64,000 nucleotides of DNA, from the NCBI GenBank assembly GCA_934047225.1, contig OW203993.1:27790069-27854068 (forward strand). The letters are read 5' to 3'. The position numbers and the translations under genes are program-made. Position 1 is the first letter of the stretch, and every line of letters starts with the position of its first letter. This DNA is from Ypsolopha sequella. Its lineage: Eukaryota > Arthropoda > Insecta > Lepidoptera > Ypsolophidae. The notes below the pieces were generated by a model. That model did not search any database. It saw nothing but the letters and a program-made list of their open reading frames with translations, and had not been told where the DNA came from. This document shows, piece by piece, positions 9,577 through 19,908 of the stretch.

Positions 9577-12444
9577 TTGTTTTACCAAAATGTTCGGGGT
9601 TTGAACACCAAGACTAATGAATTCTATAATAACATTTTAATTTCTGATCATAACATAATACTAATCACTGAGTCGTGGTTATCGGGTAGTGTTATAGACT
9701 CCGAGTTAACAGATAGCAGGTATAATGTGTTTCGTGCGGATCGAAGTTCACGCGGTGGAGGCGTGTTGGCCCTTTGCTCGAGTCGACTGAGTGTGCGCGC
9801 GCGACCGGACTTGCAGCGCGACCATCTCGGAGTGGAGTGCATGTGGCTTTCTGTTGATAGTCGCTCGACCGGTTCACAACGAGATCTCCATATAGCCCTA
9901 GTTTACATGCCGCCCGATCGTCAAGACAAACCTCACATACCAAAACTATCACAACGTGTAAGTACACTTACTGACTGGATTGTTGAAGTTGTTGCCTCTT
10001 GTCCAGATGATTACTTTCTTTTGGCAGGGGATTTTAACCTAAACTTCGTACGGTGGGATTCAGAATCTCCTACTTATTTGAAAAAGGTAAACATTGACCT
10101 TCAAAATTCAGCTTCTAATTTGTTTTATCATGTTAATTATTTGGGTTTTAATCAGTACAACAAATTTAAAAACAGAGCTGGTAATACACTTGACCTTGTA
10201 TTTTCAAACTTCTTTTTGAGACTGTCTGAGTGTCCTGATCCCTTAGTGAAAGAGGATATTAATTTTCACTCTACACTCAGTATGGATGCGGTTGATATTG
10301 TATTGTCCCCACTTCCAAAAGTACCTCGCCGTAAATACCAGTTTAGGAAAGGCAATTTTAGTAATATTAATAAGGAATTTGAGAGCAGGGATTGGTTTGA
10401 TATTTTGTCGACCGGTTCAGTAGATGACGCTGTTTCGGCCTTTTATACAATAATTTTCGAGGTAATCGAAAAACATGTTCCTCAAGCGATCGTCAATACT
10501 TCGAACCGATATCCGATCTGGTATAGCCGTGCCCTCATCAATATTATCAAAGAAAAAAGCAAAGCTCACAAGCATTGGAAACGCTTTAAAAATCCAATTG
10601 ACTATGAAGCGTTTTCTCTTCTTAGAGCTAGGCAAAAAGCTTTACAAGATGATTGTTATTCTGCATACATTAAAAGTACACAGGAGCTTATTAGGAAAAA
10701 TCCAAAGTATTTCTGGTCTTACATTAAAGCTAAGCGTAGTTCAAACTCAGGTTATCCAAGTTCCATGATCGCGGATGGTAGGCACTTAACAAATGAAGAG
10801 GAGATTTGTGAGGGTTTCAGTAACTTTTTTGAAAGGATGTTTAAAAAACCGGAAGTCAATTATCAACACGAAACTAACAATGAAACTAATTTCATTAATA
10901 CTATATCAACCTGCAACATTACAAAAGACTGCGTCCTAAAATTACTATTGAAGCTTGATGTCACAAAGGGAGCAGGTACTGACAGTTTACCCCCATATTT
11001 CATAGTAAAATGCGCAAACAGTCTCGCAATTCCACTGACGATAATCTTCAATCGCTCTGTACATGAGGGTATCTTTCCTGCCCAATGGAAAACTGCTCAC
11101 ATTGTACCTGTACACAAAAAAGACTCTAAGATAAATATAGAACATTACCGACCAATATCCATTCTCTGCACGTTTGGTAAGATATTTGAGAAAGTTATTT
11201 ACGATCACGTGTACCCAGTCATAATGCAGGGAGTCCCTGATCAACAGCATGGCTTTGTAAAAGGTCGATCCACAACGTCAAACCTAGCAGTATTTATCAA
11301 TGATACTCTCAATGGTATGAATACGCAGGGCCAGGTTGACGTGATCTACACAGATTTTGAAAAGGCCTTCGATCGTGTGGATCACGTCATCTTGCTCCGT
11401 AAACTACAAGAACTGGGTATTCACGGAGATTTATTTCGCTGGATGGAATCCTATGTTACAAACCGTAGCCAGGCTGTGGTTGTGGGTGGGAACAAGTCTG
11501 ACTTCATATCCATTCCTTCTGGCGTTCCACAAGGGTCTTTATTAGGTCCACTGATTTACGTGGCTTATTTATATGACATAAGTGAATGCTTTCAGCATTC
11601 AAAATACCTACTTTATGCGGATGACAAAAAGATTTATTTCAATATCAAGAATATCACTGACTGTCACCATCTTCAGGATGACTTAGACAGAATGTGTAAA
11701 TATTATAAGAGAAACCTTATTAGTGTAAATATTAATAAATGTGTCCAGATTTCTTTCAGTAGAAATCGAAATCCTATTAACTTCCCCTACAAACTAAATG
11801 GTGTAGACCTAATTAAAACTAACGAAGTAAGAGATCTAGGTGTTATCCTGGACTCGAAATTGACCTTCTCAGTGCATATTGATACGATTGTTAACAAAGC
11901 CCTTAAGAATCTGGGATTTGTCATCCGCGTAAGTAGGCCTTTCACAGACACAACATGTATCAAGATTCTTTACTACGCCTATGTTCGTAGCGTACTAGAA
12001 TATTGCAGTCCTATCTGGAGTCCACAATACGCTAAATATGACAGTGAGATTGAACGTATACAACGGAAGTTCTTAAAATACCTAAATTACCGTTCACGGA
12101 CAATATGTAGGGACTATGAGGAGTCCTGCGTTCACCACGGTGTACTGCCACTACGTGACAGACGTATCATCTCTGACATGTCATTACTGCATGATGTGTG
12201 CTCAGGCGCACTTGACTGTCCAACGTTAGTAACAGAGATGATGCGTCTGTCAGCCCCCTCCACCCGCACTCGACACACCAAGTTATTTGCCACCCCCTTC
12301 TCGCGTACTAACTATGTGTCGAACTGTGTTTGCCGGCGGGTTCTTCAAACGTACAATGAGCGCTTCGCGGACCTGGATCCGTTCTGCACTACCAAAACTG
12401 TGTTTAAACATAACATATACCAACAAATAACGGGCTTACTTTAA
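9577..12444 (+). CDS. LINE ORF2: APE-type endonuclease and reverse transcriptase, intact
   Basis: 955 codons without a stop. The endonuclease (about 1-240) shows YQNVRGLNTK, ITESWL (residue ~30), YMPPDR and LLAGDFNLNF (~148). The usual terminal SDH-like block reads EDINFHSTLS, so its Asp-His spacing is atypical. The RT (about 480-760) shows HYRPISILC, YTDFEKAFDRVDH with the first catalytic Asp (~591), SGVPQGSLLGPL and LLYADDKKIYF with both Asp of the active site (~679), then a thumb region with LGVILDSKLTFSVH. The enzyme nicks target DNA and copies LINE RNA into it. The intact frame points to a recent insertion. The translated start lacks a few residues usual before YQNVRGL, so the true start could be an upstream non-ATG or ORF1-linked site. 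Confidence 0.9.
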   Translation: MFYQNVRGLNTKTNEFYNNILISDHNIILITESWLSGSVIDSELTDSRYNVFRADRSSRGGGVLALCSSRLSVRARPDLQRDHLGVECMWLSVDSRSTGSQRDLHIALVYMPPDRQDKPHIPKLSQRVSTLTDWIVEVVASCPDDYFLLAGDFNLNFVRWDSESPTYLKKVNIDLQNSASNLFYHVNYLGFNQYNKFKNRAGNTLDLVFSNFFLRLSECPDPLVKEDINFHSTLSMDAVDIVLSPLPKVPRRKYQFRKGNFSNINKEFESRDWFDILSTGSVDDAVSAFYTIIFEVIEKHVPQAIVNTSNRYPIWYSRALINIIKEKSKAHKHWKRFKNPIDYEAFSLLRARQKALQDDCYSAYIKSTQELIRKNPKYFWSYIKAKRSSNSGYPSSMIADGRHLTNEEEICEGFSNFFERMFKKPEVNYQHETNNETNFINTISTCNITKDCVLKLLLKLDVTKGAGTDSLPPYFIVKCANSLAIPLTIIFNRSVHEGIFPAQWKTAHIVPVHKKDSKINIEHYRPISILCTFGKIFEKVIYDHVYPVIMQGVPDQQHGFVKGRSTTSNLAVFINDTLNGMNTQGQVDVIYTDFEKAFDRVDHVILLRKLQELGIHGDLFRWMESYVTNRSQAVVVGGNKSDFISIPSGVPQGSLLGPLIYVAYLYDISECFQHSKYLLYADDKKIYFNIKNITDCHHLQDDLDRMCKYYKRNLISVNINKCVQISFSRNRNPINFPYKLNGVDLIKTNEVRDLGVILDSKLTFSVHIDTIVNKALKNLGFVIRVSRPFTDTTCIKILYYAYVRSVLEYCSPIWSPQYAKYDSEIERIQRKFLKYLNYRSRTICRDYEESCVHHGVLPLRDRRIISDMSLLHDVCSGALDCPTLVTEMMRLSAPSTRTRHTKLFATPFSRTNYVSNCVCRRVLQTYNERFADLDPFCTTKTVFKHNIYQQITGLL

Positions 12445-12890
12445 ATCGTCTTATTACTTGAATATTAATTTTCTTTCTTTTACTTTTTTGCCACATTATA
12501 CTTACAAAGTAATATTACACATATTATAATTAAATTAAATTAAATAAATTATATGCTACATGTAAGACCACCTTTATCCATACTCATTACCTGTTTTATC
12601 ATCACACGATGAGACACGCACACACACACACACACACACCCTAATCACCCGACACTCAACAAACTCATAATGGCAACAAACCTTTGTATTATAAATTCGT
12701 CTTCTTTGCGAATAATTTATTAATTTAACCATATTATAATTGTTATGTTCCAATTTTTTATTAGTATGTTTAGTTTAGCATAGTGAAATCCGTTATTGGC
12801 ACAATAAGATGAATATCATGTTCAAGTAATCTGAATGTACTTGCTGTGGATTTTTGTTTATGAATAAAATAAATAAATAAATAAATAAAA

Positions 12891-13227
12891 GATATAATAA
12901 ATTTTGTATGGCTGGAAATCCCTGAATCTATACAATTAAATTTGAATTTTGATGGCTTACCTATTTTCAACAGTTCGAAAAAAGAATTTTGGCCAATTCT
13001 TTGCAATATCTGCGAAAAACCAGAAATAGAGCCTCTTGTAGTTGGAATTTATTATGGATCAGGAAAACCAAAGAACATTAGTCAGTATTTAGAAGATTTT
13101 GTCGCAGAAACTCAAAGTCTTCTTGAAAATGGAATTTCTATAGTTAGAGAAGGCAAAGAAAATATTATAGTCAATGTAAGAATAAGGTGCTTCATCTGTG
13201 ACTCTCCGGCTAGAGCATTTATAAAAG
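12891..13227 (+). CDS. CACTA-like transposase, middle exon
   Basis: Resumes directly after the LINE tail: IPESIQLNLNFDGLPIFNSS, then FWPILCNICEKPEIEPLVVG, YLEDFVAETQSLLENG and RCFICDSPARAFIKG. The FDGLP Asp and the CDSPA Asp lie at conserved positions of this transposase family and are likely catalytic. The exon ends at AAAAG|GTAAAT and joins 13478 in phase (codon for Gly split 1/2). The 5' boundary is blurred by the LINE insertion. Confidence 0.75.
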
Positions 13228-13254
13228 GTAAATGATGACTAAACTTGTTATTAC

Positions 13255-13397
13255 AGATGTCATGCAAAAACTTTTTAGGGTTTTGGTAGCGGTAGGGTAG
13301 GGGTAGGGTAGGGGTGGGTTAGGGATTAGGATAGGGGTAGGGTAGGTTACACGACATTCATTGACTGGGGGTACGAAGTTCGCCGGGTCAGCTAGTT
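13255..13397 (+). repeat. Transposon 3'-end fragment inside the transposase intron
   Basis: A (GGGTAG)n-like G-rich tract is followed by GGGGGTACGAAGTTCGCCGGGTCAGCTAGT, written here in parts: GTACGAAGTTCGCCGGG then TCAGCTAGT. This terminal sequence is a common lepidopteran repeat end. CTAG|T and the CGAA-G-TTCG hairpin would fit a Helitron 3' end; an RTE-type LINE end is the alternative. Confidence 0.5.
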
Positions 13398-13477
13398 AAT
13401 TAATATATAAAAGAGGTCTTGCAGATCCTTACTACAATAAACTACAATCCTTTATTGAAAATATTTTACATTTTCAG

Positions 13478-14547
13478 GTGTTTGCAACTTCAACTCTAGG
13501 CATGGATGTTTAAAATGTACGACTGTAGGAGAATACTCGCATCAGTATCATACTGTCGTTTTTCCAAACTCAAGATGTCCTAAAAGAACAAACGAAGAAT
13601 TCAGAAATAAGAAATATAGAGATCATCTAAAATCTGATACACCCCTTTTAAAATTACCCATAGATATGATCGAAGATTTTCCTATTTCCGATTCATTACA
13701 TCTGATTGACTTAGGAGTCATGAAACGATTACTCGTGGGATGGCGTGATGGAAATTTTAAGAATCTTACTACAAAATGGCGAGCTGACGATACGCTGAAA
13801 GTAACACAGTTTTTACTCACCTGTAAACTACCCTCCGAAATTCATAGATCCATGCGAGGTCTAGATGAGCTTCATCATTGGAAAGCATCTGAATTCCGGT
13901 CATTTTTCTATTATTTGAGTATTGTTATTCTGCCTGACTTTATGTCGATAGGACCCTATGAACATTTTTTGACTCTTTTCTGTGGGGTAACAATTTGCTC
14001 TAGCCTACAGTACAGCTCAATATTGGACCTTTCTCATGAATTATTATTATATTTTGTAGAAAACTTTAAAACATATTATGGTAACTACATTACTAGCAAC
14101 ATTCATAATCTGGTACATATTACTGATGAAGTTCGTAAATTCGGCCCACTTAACACCTTTAATTCTTACCCTTTTGAGAACAAACTGTACTGCATTAAAA
14201 AAATGCTTAGAGCTGGCAACAAGCCATTATCACAAATAGCTAAAAGGCTTACAGAGAGTGATTGGAATGTTCAATCTAAATTAAGTAAAGCGAAAAATGA
14301 AACTAACCAATATCCTGTCATAAAAACAAATAGTAAAAATAGAAAAATAATAGATTTTGGTAAGTTCGTAATTTCTAACAAAAGACAGGATAAGTATTTT
14401 ATGACTACAGAAGAAGAAATTATAGAAGTGGCAGAAATAACCGATGAACATATCAAAGGGTACAGAATTGAAAATGTATCTGACATCTTCGAATTACCTA
14501 TTAAGTCTTCATATCTTAATATGTTTAAAACAGGTGTACAAAATTGA
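13478..14547 (+). CDS. CACTA-like transposase, C-terminal exon
   Basis: Starts after TTTACATTTTCAG. It reads GVCNFNSRHGCLKCTTVGEY, a Cys/His zinc-binding knot, then PIDMIEDFPISDSLHLIDLG, MKRLLVGW, a helical region, and NIHNLVHITDEVRKFGP with FNSYPFENKL, which resembles the DUF4218-type block of plant CACTA transposases. It ends with a Lys/Asn-rich tail and stop at 14547. The exon is open for 356 codons, so apart from the 7.7-kb frameshift and the LINE this gene is well kept. Family placement comes from motif memory. Confidence 0.75.
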
Positions 14548-15247
14548 AACCGTACAACAGAAATCATAAGTTTCAATAACATTAGCTATAAGTTTGTAGT
14601 AACTACAAACAAAAATGAGCTTTATTTCATTCCTCTATTACATACATTAACAATTTAAACTGTATAGACCGTATTCTAATTGCTATGTATTTACGAGGTA
14701 CTTGGGCACGCTGCTGTTTAGTAACTAAGAACAGTAGGAAGGAAGGAAAGGAATGAAAACCAAGGAAGGAATACTTATCTTGATCTCATGCTATTTATAA
14801 AAAATATTTGACTAAATGTGTAATATTAATGTGAATTGTAATAAAACAATTATTTAAGTCAATCAGTCTTCCTTTTATTTTCAGTACAAAAATCACTTGA
14901 AAATACTTAATTGTCCGATACATCACTACCTATTAAACGATTACACTTAACAAAGTACGAAAAAAAAAGCAAGTTATAAATCTGATTATTGAGTAAACGC
15001 AAGTGTTTTACTCGGGATTCTGTTTGAAAGAACACTTAATAAAATTCTAGTTATAAAAATCTAAATTGTTATAAAGAAATCAACAAAATAGAATTAAACG
15101 TATAGCGTTACATCGCCATAAAAAAATCAACAAAATATAATTCAACGTATAGCGTTACGCATTAGGAACGAAATACTTTCATATGGAAACATCTTCTTTC
15201 CTTATAAATACTAAAAAGTAATAAAAATTATAAAAATAACAAGACCT
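14548..15247. other. Intergenic stretch between two convergent genes
   Basis: Likely 3' UTRs of the facing transposase and DUF4806-like genes. It holds AATAAA-type signals, two copies of the motif AACGTATAGCGTTAC (near 15094 and 15143) about 50 bp apart, and no open frame of note. Confidence 0.5.
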
Positions 15248-16663
15248 CTATTCATTCTCTTCAATTATAGCTTCGTTTTCATTACTTGGATTATTTTCTT
15301 CATCATCGTTTTTATTATTAATGCCATTATTATTAGTCTTTTCGTCGTTGGGATTATCGTTACCGTCATTATCATTTATATTAACTTCACCATCATTTTG
15401 TATATTTCCTTCACCATCATTTTGTATATTTCCTTCACCATCATTATTCATAACATCTTCGTCGTCATGATTATTAGCTGCACTTCTTTGATTCTGAGGC
15501 TTACGTTGGACTCTTTTGTCGAATTTCCTTCTTTTCTTGCTGGACTGACGAATGTTCTTGGATGTTTTCCTTTTCAAAGCATTTCGCAATATGTTTTTGA
15601 AAAACTCTTCATTATCTTGCACTGTGTACGTGTTGTCCCAATAATAGACCATTAGGAAAAAGAATTTTAATACGTTTTTATATTTTTTGAAGCCTATTTT
15701 AAGATCATCTCCACGACTTCCTCCAGTCCAGGAACACTGGCAAAGGAATTCTTTGGTAAAAATTGAATCTAAAAGTCTATAAGCACAGTTAGAGCCTGAT
15801 CCTGGTGCCACAGAACATAATATTGCATACTTTTCTAAGTATGTTTTAAGTATTTTAGGGCATGATAGTTCTTTGTCGAGTTTCTCCAAGCTTTCGATGT
15901 TATCGACAACTTCCATACACATCCTTTTAGTTTCTGCTCCTTTGGCTTGTGCTAAAGTTGTTACTGTAATATTTTCTGTGCTTTGTTCTTGTATTTCTTG
16001 TAACTGAACCGACATTTCCCCAAGCTTTTTCATTATTTTATTTTGGTTGTCCAAGATTGCAGTTTGTATCTCGTATAAATTATTAATTTGGGTTGTCATA
16101 TTTTGATCATTTGTATAATAATGTACTTCTTGAGGTGTATTTTCTTGCTCTCCGGTGGATACTGTATAAACTGTTTCATCGATAATATAGGAGGGCTGCT
16201 GGTTGGTTAGAATTGACGTTTCTGGAAATATTTGTATGGTTGGATCTGCTTGTGTGAATGGACTTGCTTGTATGGTTGGACCTGCTTGTGTGATAGGACC
16301 TGCTTGTGTGAATGGACCTGCTTGTATGGTTTGACTTGCTGGTATGGTTGGACCTGCTTGTGTGATTGGACCTGCTTGTATGGTTTGACTTGCTGGTATG
16401 GTTGGACCTGCTTGTGTGATTGGACCTGCTTGTATAGCTTGACTTGTTGGTATGGTTGGACCTGCTTGTGTGATTGGACCTGCTTGTATGGTTTGACTTG
16501 CTGGTATGGTTGGACCTGCTTGTGTGATTGGACCTGCTTGTATAGCTTGACTTGTTGGTATGGTTGGACCTGCTTGTGTGGTTAGACTTTCTTGAATGAT
16601 TTGACTCGCGTGAATGGTTGAAGTTGGTTGTTTCATTCTTTTCTTTGGGTTCCCAGACTTAAT
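15248..16663 (-). CDS. DUF4806-like accessory protein, second exon
   Basis: The exon starts after the acceptor TGCATTGTTGCAG and reads IKSGNPKKRMKQPTS. Next is a Gln/Ala/Thr/Pro repeat of 18 residues (AGPITQAGPTIPASQTIQ) repeated about six times, then a coiled segment (NNLYEIQTAILDNQNKIMKK). A DUF4806-like domain follows, with NIESLEKLDKELSCPKILKT, CAYRLLDSIFTKEFLCQCSWTG and FKKYKNVLKFF. The C-terminus is basic, then acidic Asn/Asp-rich (NNDGEGNIQNDGE). Stop at 15248. DUF4806 proteins accompany this transposase type in arthropod genomes; their function is unknown, possibly DNA-end binding. Confidence 0.7.
   Translation of the reverse strand: MKSGNPKKRMKQPTSTIHASQIIQESLTTQAGPTIPTSQAIQAGPITQAGPTIPASQTIQAGPITQAGPTIPTSQAIQAGPITQAGPTIPASQTIQAGPITQAGPTIPASQTIQAGPFTQAGPITQAGPTIQASPFTQADPTIQIFPETSILTNQQPSYIIDETVYTVSTGEQENTPQEVHYYTNDQNMTTQINNLYEIQTAILDNQNKIMKKLGEMSVQLQEIQEQSTENITVTTLAQAKGAETKRMCMEVVDNIESLEKLDKELSCPKILKTYLEKYAILCSVAPGSGSNCAYRLLDSIFTKEFLCQCSWTGGSRGDDLKIGFKKYKNVLKFFFLMVYYWDNTYTVQDNEEFFKNILRNALKRKTSKNIRQSSKKRRKFDKRVQRKPQNQRSAANNHDDEDVMNNDGEGNIQNDGEGNIQNDGEVNINDNDGNDNPNDEKTNNNGINNKNDDEENNPSNENEAIIEENE
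16226..16600 (-). repeat. 54-bp coding tandem repeat
   Basis: Unit TATGGTTGGACCTGCTTGTG onward, 54 bases, about six units with an internal 18-base subrepeat (TTGGACCTGCTTGTGTGA type). It encodes the 18-residue Ala-Gly-Pro-Ile/Thr-Gln repeat of the accessory protein. The plus-strand frame of Cys-Trp repeats is a shadow. Confidence 0.85.
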
Positions 16664-17895
16664 CTGCAACAATGCATAAAAACCTTTTCGAATTATTCTA
16701 GAAAAATCAACTGTAAAGCTGTAAACACACGATAGTATCAAACTGATCAAACGCAGTGTCGTCCTTCCAAAAATGACAGTGTTTGGGGAATTTTACGGAA
16801 CTGAAGCGAGCCACGGATTTTTCTTTCTTTCTTTCCGTTTGCCTCAGTTCGGCAGTTGCAGAGTTGCAGCGATGGCGTCTGCATGTGCAAATACAATAGA
16901 ATTTCTAGAAAAATATCGCGAATGCGAATGTTTGAGGCTAATTAACACTAAATATTATAAAAATAAACATTACATTATAATTTATTTTTAAAAGTACGTA
17001 GCGGCACGGCGCGCACTAGCAGAGGCCGCTTAGAACAAAGCGCCATTTTTGGCACGCACACATAGACGCTACATTTACAGGCAATCTGGGACAGTCTCGG
17101 ACAGAGCTAGGTCGCGAGCATCGCAAGTGCTCGTGTGTTCATCACGACATTCACGCGGCACATAATTACCTACCTTTTAGCAAAAAGAATAAGATATATT
17201 ATTACAGTTACAATGTATTTGGTTGTTTAAATACAACAAAATTATTACATACATATTACATACCTATTCAACTTATCGTTCGCTGATAAAACGCCAGTAT
17301 TTAGGTACTACGGGTTAGGTTTAGGTAGGCATATTCTTTGTTGGCGCTCGCCGCCCGCGCCGCCGCCGCGCGCCGCGCGGGTATGCGTACCTACCTACCA
17401 ACCTATTCTATTTATGTATTACGCTGGTAATTTTTTTATCTAGACGCACGACATGTATGTATGTTTGTAAACTAATACTACCTATCTCCTTTTCAAAATT
17501 CAAAATCAATACGGAAGCAAGCACCCTAGTGAGTCAGCAAGTATAGGTATGTATTTTCAAGAATTGCAGGAGCGGACATTCTGTAACTTCTTTATTTTGT
17601 GGTCGCGTGTCGCATCGATCGAGAAATGAAGAGAAAGTCACTGTGTGGGGAAATCGCTCTGTCGTCATCCATTTGGAAGGACATCAGAAGACTGATCAGT
17701 TAAAACTGCCCGTGTGTGGCGAGCATTTAATTATTTAAAAACAAATAATTCAGATAATTGCTTATAACCAGTTACAACCTCAATTTTCTTAGTTTGTCGT
17801 TCATATTTTTACTTGAACTACCAAAATGATGCACAAAACGACAATGGATATGGACATAGAGATTTAAATAAATAGGTAGGTAGGTATTAATTTAC
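16664..17895 (-). other. Intron of the DUF4806-like gene
   Basis: Donor ATG|GTAAAT at 17896/17895, acceptor TTGCAG at 16664. Both joined codons are complete (phase 0). The intron holds a CpG-rich block at 17340-17390 (GCCGCCGCGCGCCGCGCGG) and a segment near 17560-17720 of unknown nature. A CpG block inside an AT-rich intron could mark an inserted piece. Confidence 0.55.
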
Positions 17896-18231
17896 CATTA
17901 TTCGTTGAGCTGCAGCATTCAAATTTAGAACTTTTTGAGGAGGAGTAGTACGTTTGTAGGATCGTTCACCGTCATCGGTATCGTCCGTGTCTGTTTTGTC
18001 TAACATTTTTGCTAATTCATCCTCTGCTTCTTCGTATGTACTATAGTTTCTTCTTTTCACTACACAATTATAGGTCAACCAATCTGTCTGGGGCTGGGTA
18101 CTATCATTTTTTGCGAGTATATCACCGTACATCTTAGGCCAACGCAATATTCCTTTGACTTCCCATGTTTCGGGCACAGTACATAGTTCTACCTTGCCTT
18201 TTCGACGAGTCGACACAATTTTAAACGGCAT
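17896..18231 (-). CDS. DUF4806-like accessory protein, first exon
   Basis: 112 codons from MPFKIVSTRRKGKVELCTVP. Conserved-looking pieces are WEVKGILRWPKM, WLTYNCVVKRRNYSTYEEAE and an acidic KTDTDDTDDGE tract. This short N-terminal module, with its W..YNC and YEEAE motifs, normally precedes a distant DUF4806 domain in insect proteins, supporting the splice to 16663. The combined protein would have about 583 residues. The first ATG after a CpG-rich upstream region is used. Confidence 0.65.
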
Positions 18232-18499
18232 GTTCCCTGAAAAATATCAATAACTTAATTAGTACGTACTTACCTTAAGTAGGCACATCTGGCCACTTGA
18301 AATAACCTAAATGTTTTTTGCAAGGCACAACTTACATCTATCTACATTAGTAGCGCAGCGGCTCAAACTACCTATCCTATGTCTGCCACTTATCAAATTT
18401 TTAACCCGATGTCTCTTCTTTCTGACTTATTAATGCGACAACTATCTGCTATACTCCACAAACGGCCGTACGCATGCACTCTGATGGCAGACTGACTGA

Positions 18500-18600
18500 C
18501 TATACTATGTTTTACGGCGGAGCGAGTGGGGAGGCGGGGGGGTTAATACAGATGCCGCGCGCCCGCACCGACCGAACCGAGGAGAGTACCTAAACACTAC
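18500..18600 (-). promoter_or_regulatory. CpG-rich likely promoter of the DUF4806-like gene
   Basis: About 300 bp upstream of the first exon, a block with GGCGGAGCGAGTGGGGAGGC and GCCGCGCGCCCGCACCGACC stands out from the AT-rich surroundings. No TATA box is clear. Promoter role is inferred from position and composition only. Confidence 0.3.
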
Positions 18601-19430
18601 AGAGGTGTAGTAAGTAGTTAAACCTACTATACTTACTTATTTATTCTGTACTACATTAATTATTACGTTAATTGTAATTTTTAGTGTCGTAACACTTTTT
18701 TATATTGAATAAGTATTAACTAATAATAAATCTGAATATGATTAGAGCTAAAAAAAACAAATAACAAATAGGTCTATACTGTGGGTTTTCATTTATTTTA
18801 TGACTGAATCCTAATTGTTTGATTTATATTACGAGTGTGCATGATTATAGAACAGTTATCGAAAATATGTTGTGGGCAGACCAGTTTTAACCAGAGAACA
18901 TCTGAATAAGTGGACACATAAGGTCTGTTATGCAGACATTAGACGAGGAGCCGCTGTGCAAGCAGACTTTATTCAGAATGAGCGTCGCCATAATGAATAA
19001 CATAACCTATTAAATGATGAGAAATTTTATACTCGAAAACTCAATTATGATAACGAAATCGGTATAATATTCTTGTAAAAAGTATTACAAGGTTACTTTT
19101 GAACCCTCAAATGGTATAAGAACATAAAAAATATTTCACTCGTAAAAACAAACCAACGACGAAATGTTGTTTATTTCTCAAAAACCTGGCTTATCAGGTA
19201 GCGCGTAAAAATTTTGCACGAAATGTATATATGAATACACGGTAAAGTTGCATGCGCACCTACAATTTATTATTTCAAGCACAAATAAGCGTATAAAATT
19301 ATTTACTTACCGCTATTTAAGACACAATTTGGCCATTTTTTTTTCTGCTCACCAAACGCAACGCGTGCACTTTTAATTTATTTTTGTGTTCGATTATGTC
19401 AACTTCAAATTTAATTTGAATAAATTCTTG
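18601..19430. other. Non-coding right flank of the CACTA-like element
   Basis: AT-rich, no convincing ORF. A short open piece near 18885-19000 (LTREHLNKWTHKVCYADIRR) might be an exon relic; I cannot assign it. Confidence 0.4.
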
Positions 19431-19439
19431 ATAAATGTT

Positions 19440-19775
19440 CTGAAATAAGCTTAAAGCTGTGTATCATCTGAATATCTGAGCTTTGAAGGACTAAGCATAT
19501 AGTTCATTCATCATTCATTCATCTTCTGGATAACAGAGCTGTAATACTTGCATAAAAGAACAAAATGCTTTTATGCAGAAGATACTCAGCTTGTCGTACA
19601 GTTATTCAAAACTTATTCATGTGTTATATTGCTATTACTCAGCTATTAGCGGTATAATTTTGTGCCCAAATTGCTTGAGTAACGTCTGAGTAAGCGCCAA
19701 ATCAGCTAATTACGGTAGTCTTATTCAGCTATTCGTTTCTGTGACTGCTATTATAAAAAACTTACTCAGAAGGTT
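19440..19775. repeat. Right subterminal repeat array
   Basis: Mirror of the left array: AGCTGTGTATC, TCTGAATATC, CTGGATAAC, AGCTGTAATAC, CTTTTATGCAGAAG, ATACTCAGCT, TTACTCAGCT, CTGAGTAAG, TTATTCAGCT and CTTACTCAGAAGG. CTTATGCAGAAG on the left and CTTTTATGCAGAAG here are nearly the same. This shared motif set is the main reason for pairing two ends 13 kb apart. Confidence 0.6.
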
Positions 19776-19908
19776 TGTGCTGGCTGGGTTGTCACTAAAC
19801 ACCATCCATTGACGTCACAGAGGCGCGTGCCGTGGCGCTGTCGATCAGTATGCATTCGGACAGCAGTGGAGTACATTCGTACCATTAAATTAGTGAACAC
19901 AAAACATT

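Larger units (their letters stand above)
7977..12890 (+). mobile_element. Near-complete LINE with PHD-finger ORF1 and EN-RT ORF2
   Basis: About 4.9 kb inserted in the CACTA-like transposase gene. It has a ~195-bp 5' leader, ORF1 (8172-9212), ORF2 (9577-12444), a 3' UTR with a CA microsatellite (12611-12637) and an (AAAT)n tail ending at 12890. Flanks AGATAATAAT (before) and AGATATAATA (after) may be an imperfect target-site duplication. Both ORFs are open for their full length. Architecture fits the CR1/Jockey group of insect LINEs; clade cannot be fixed without a tree. Confidence 0.8.
6754..19788. mobile_element. Candidate CACTA-like (Tnp2/DUF4806) DNA transposon, ~13.0 kb with nested insertions
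   Basis: The ends are inverted: CCCAGGCAGCACA at 6754-6766 and, reverse complemented, CCCAGCCAGCACA at 19776-19788 (12 of 13 match), flanked on both sides by TT. Inside each end, several hundred bases are rich in CTG-nn-TAA/TTA-nn-CAG motifs, often extended to AGCTG. It carries a spliced transposase gene (+) and a spliced DUF4806-like gene (-), whose 3' ends face each other near 14.5-15.2 kb. Subterminal arrays and a Tnp2-type transposase are known of CACTA elements; the ends here do not read CACTA, so superfamily placement is an inference. The LINE at about 7977-12890 accounts for nearly 5 kb. Confidence 0.65.

Noticed and set aside
16232..16585. Plus-strand Cys-Trp-rich repeat protein
   Set aside because: Shadow of the 54-bp repeat, which is coding on the minus strand within a spliced gene.
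17340..17390. CpG-rich block as a CpG-island promoter of a host gene
   Set aside because: It lies in an intron of the transposon's accessory gene and no host exon is near.
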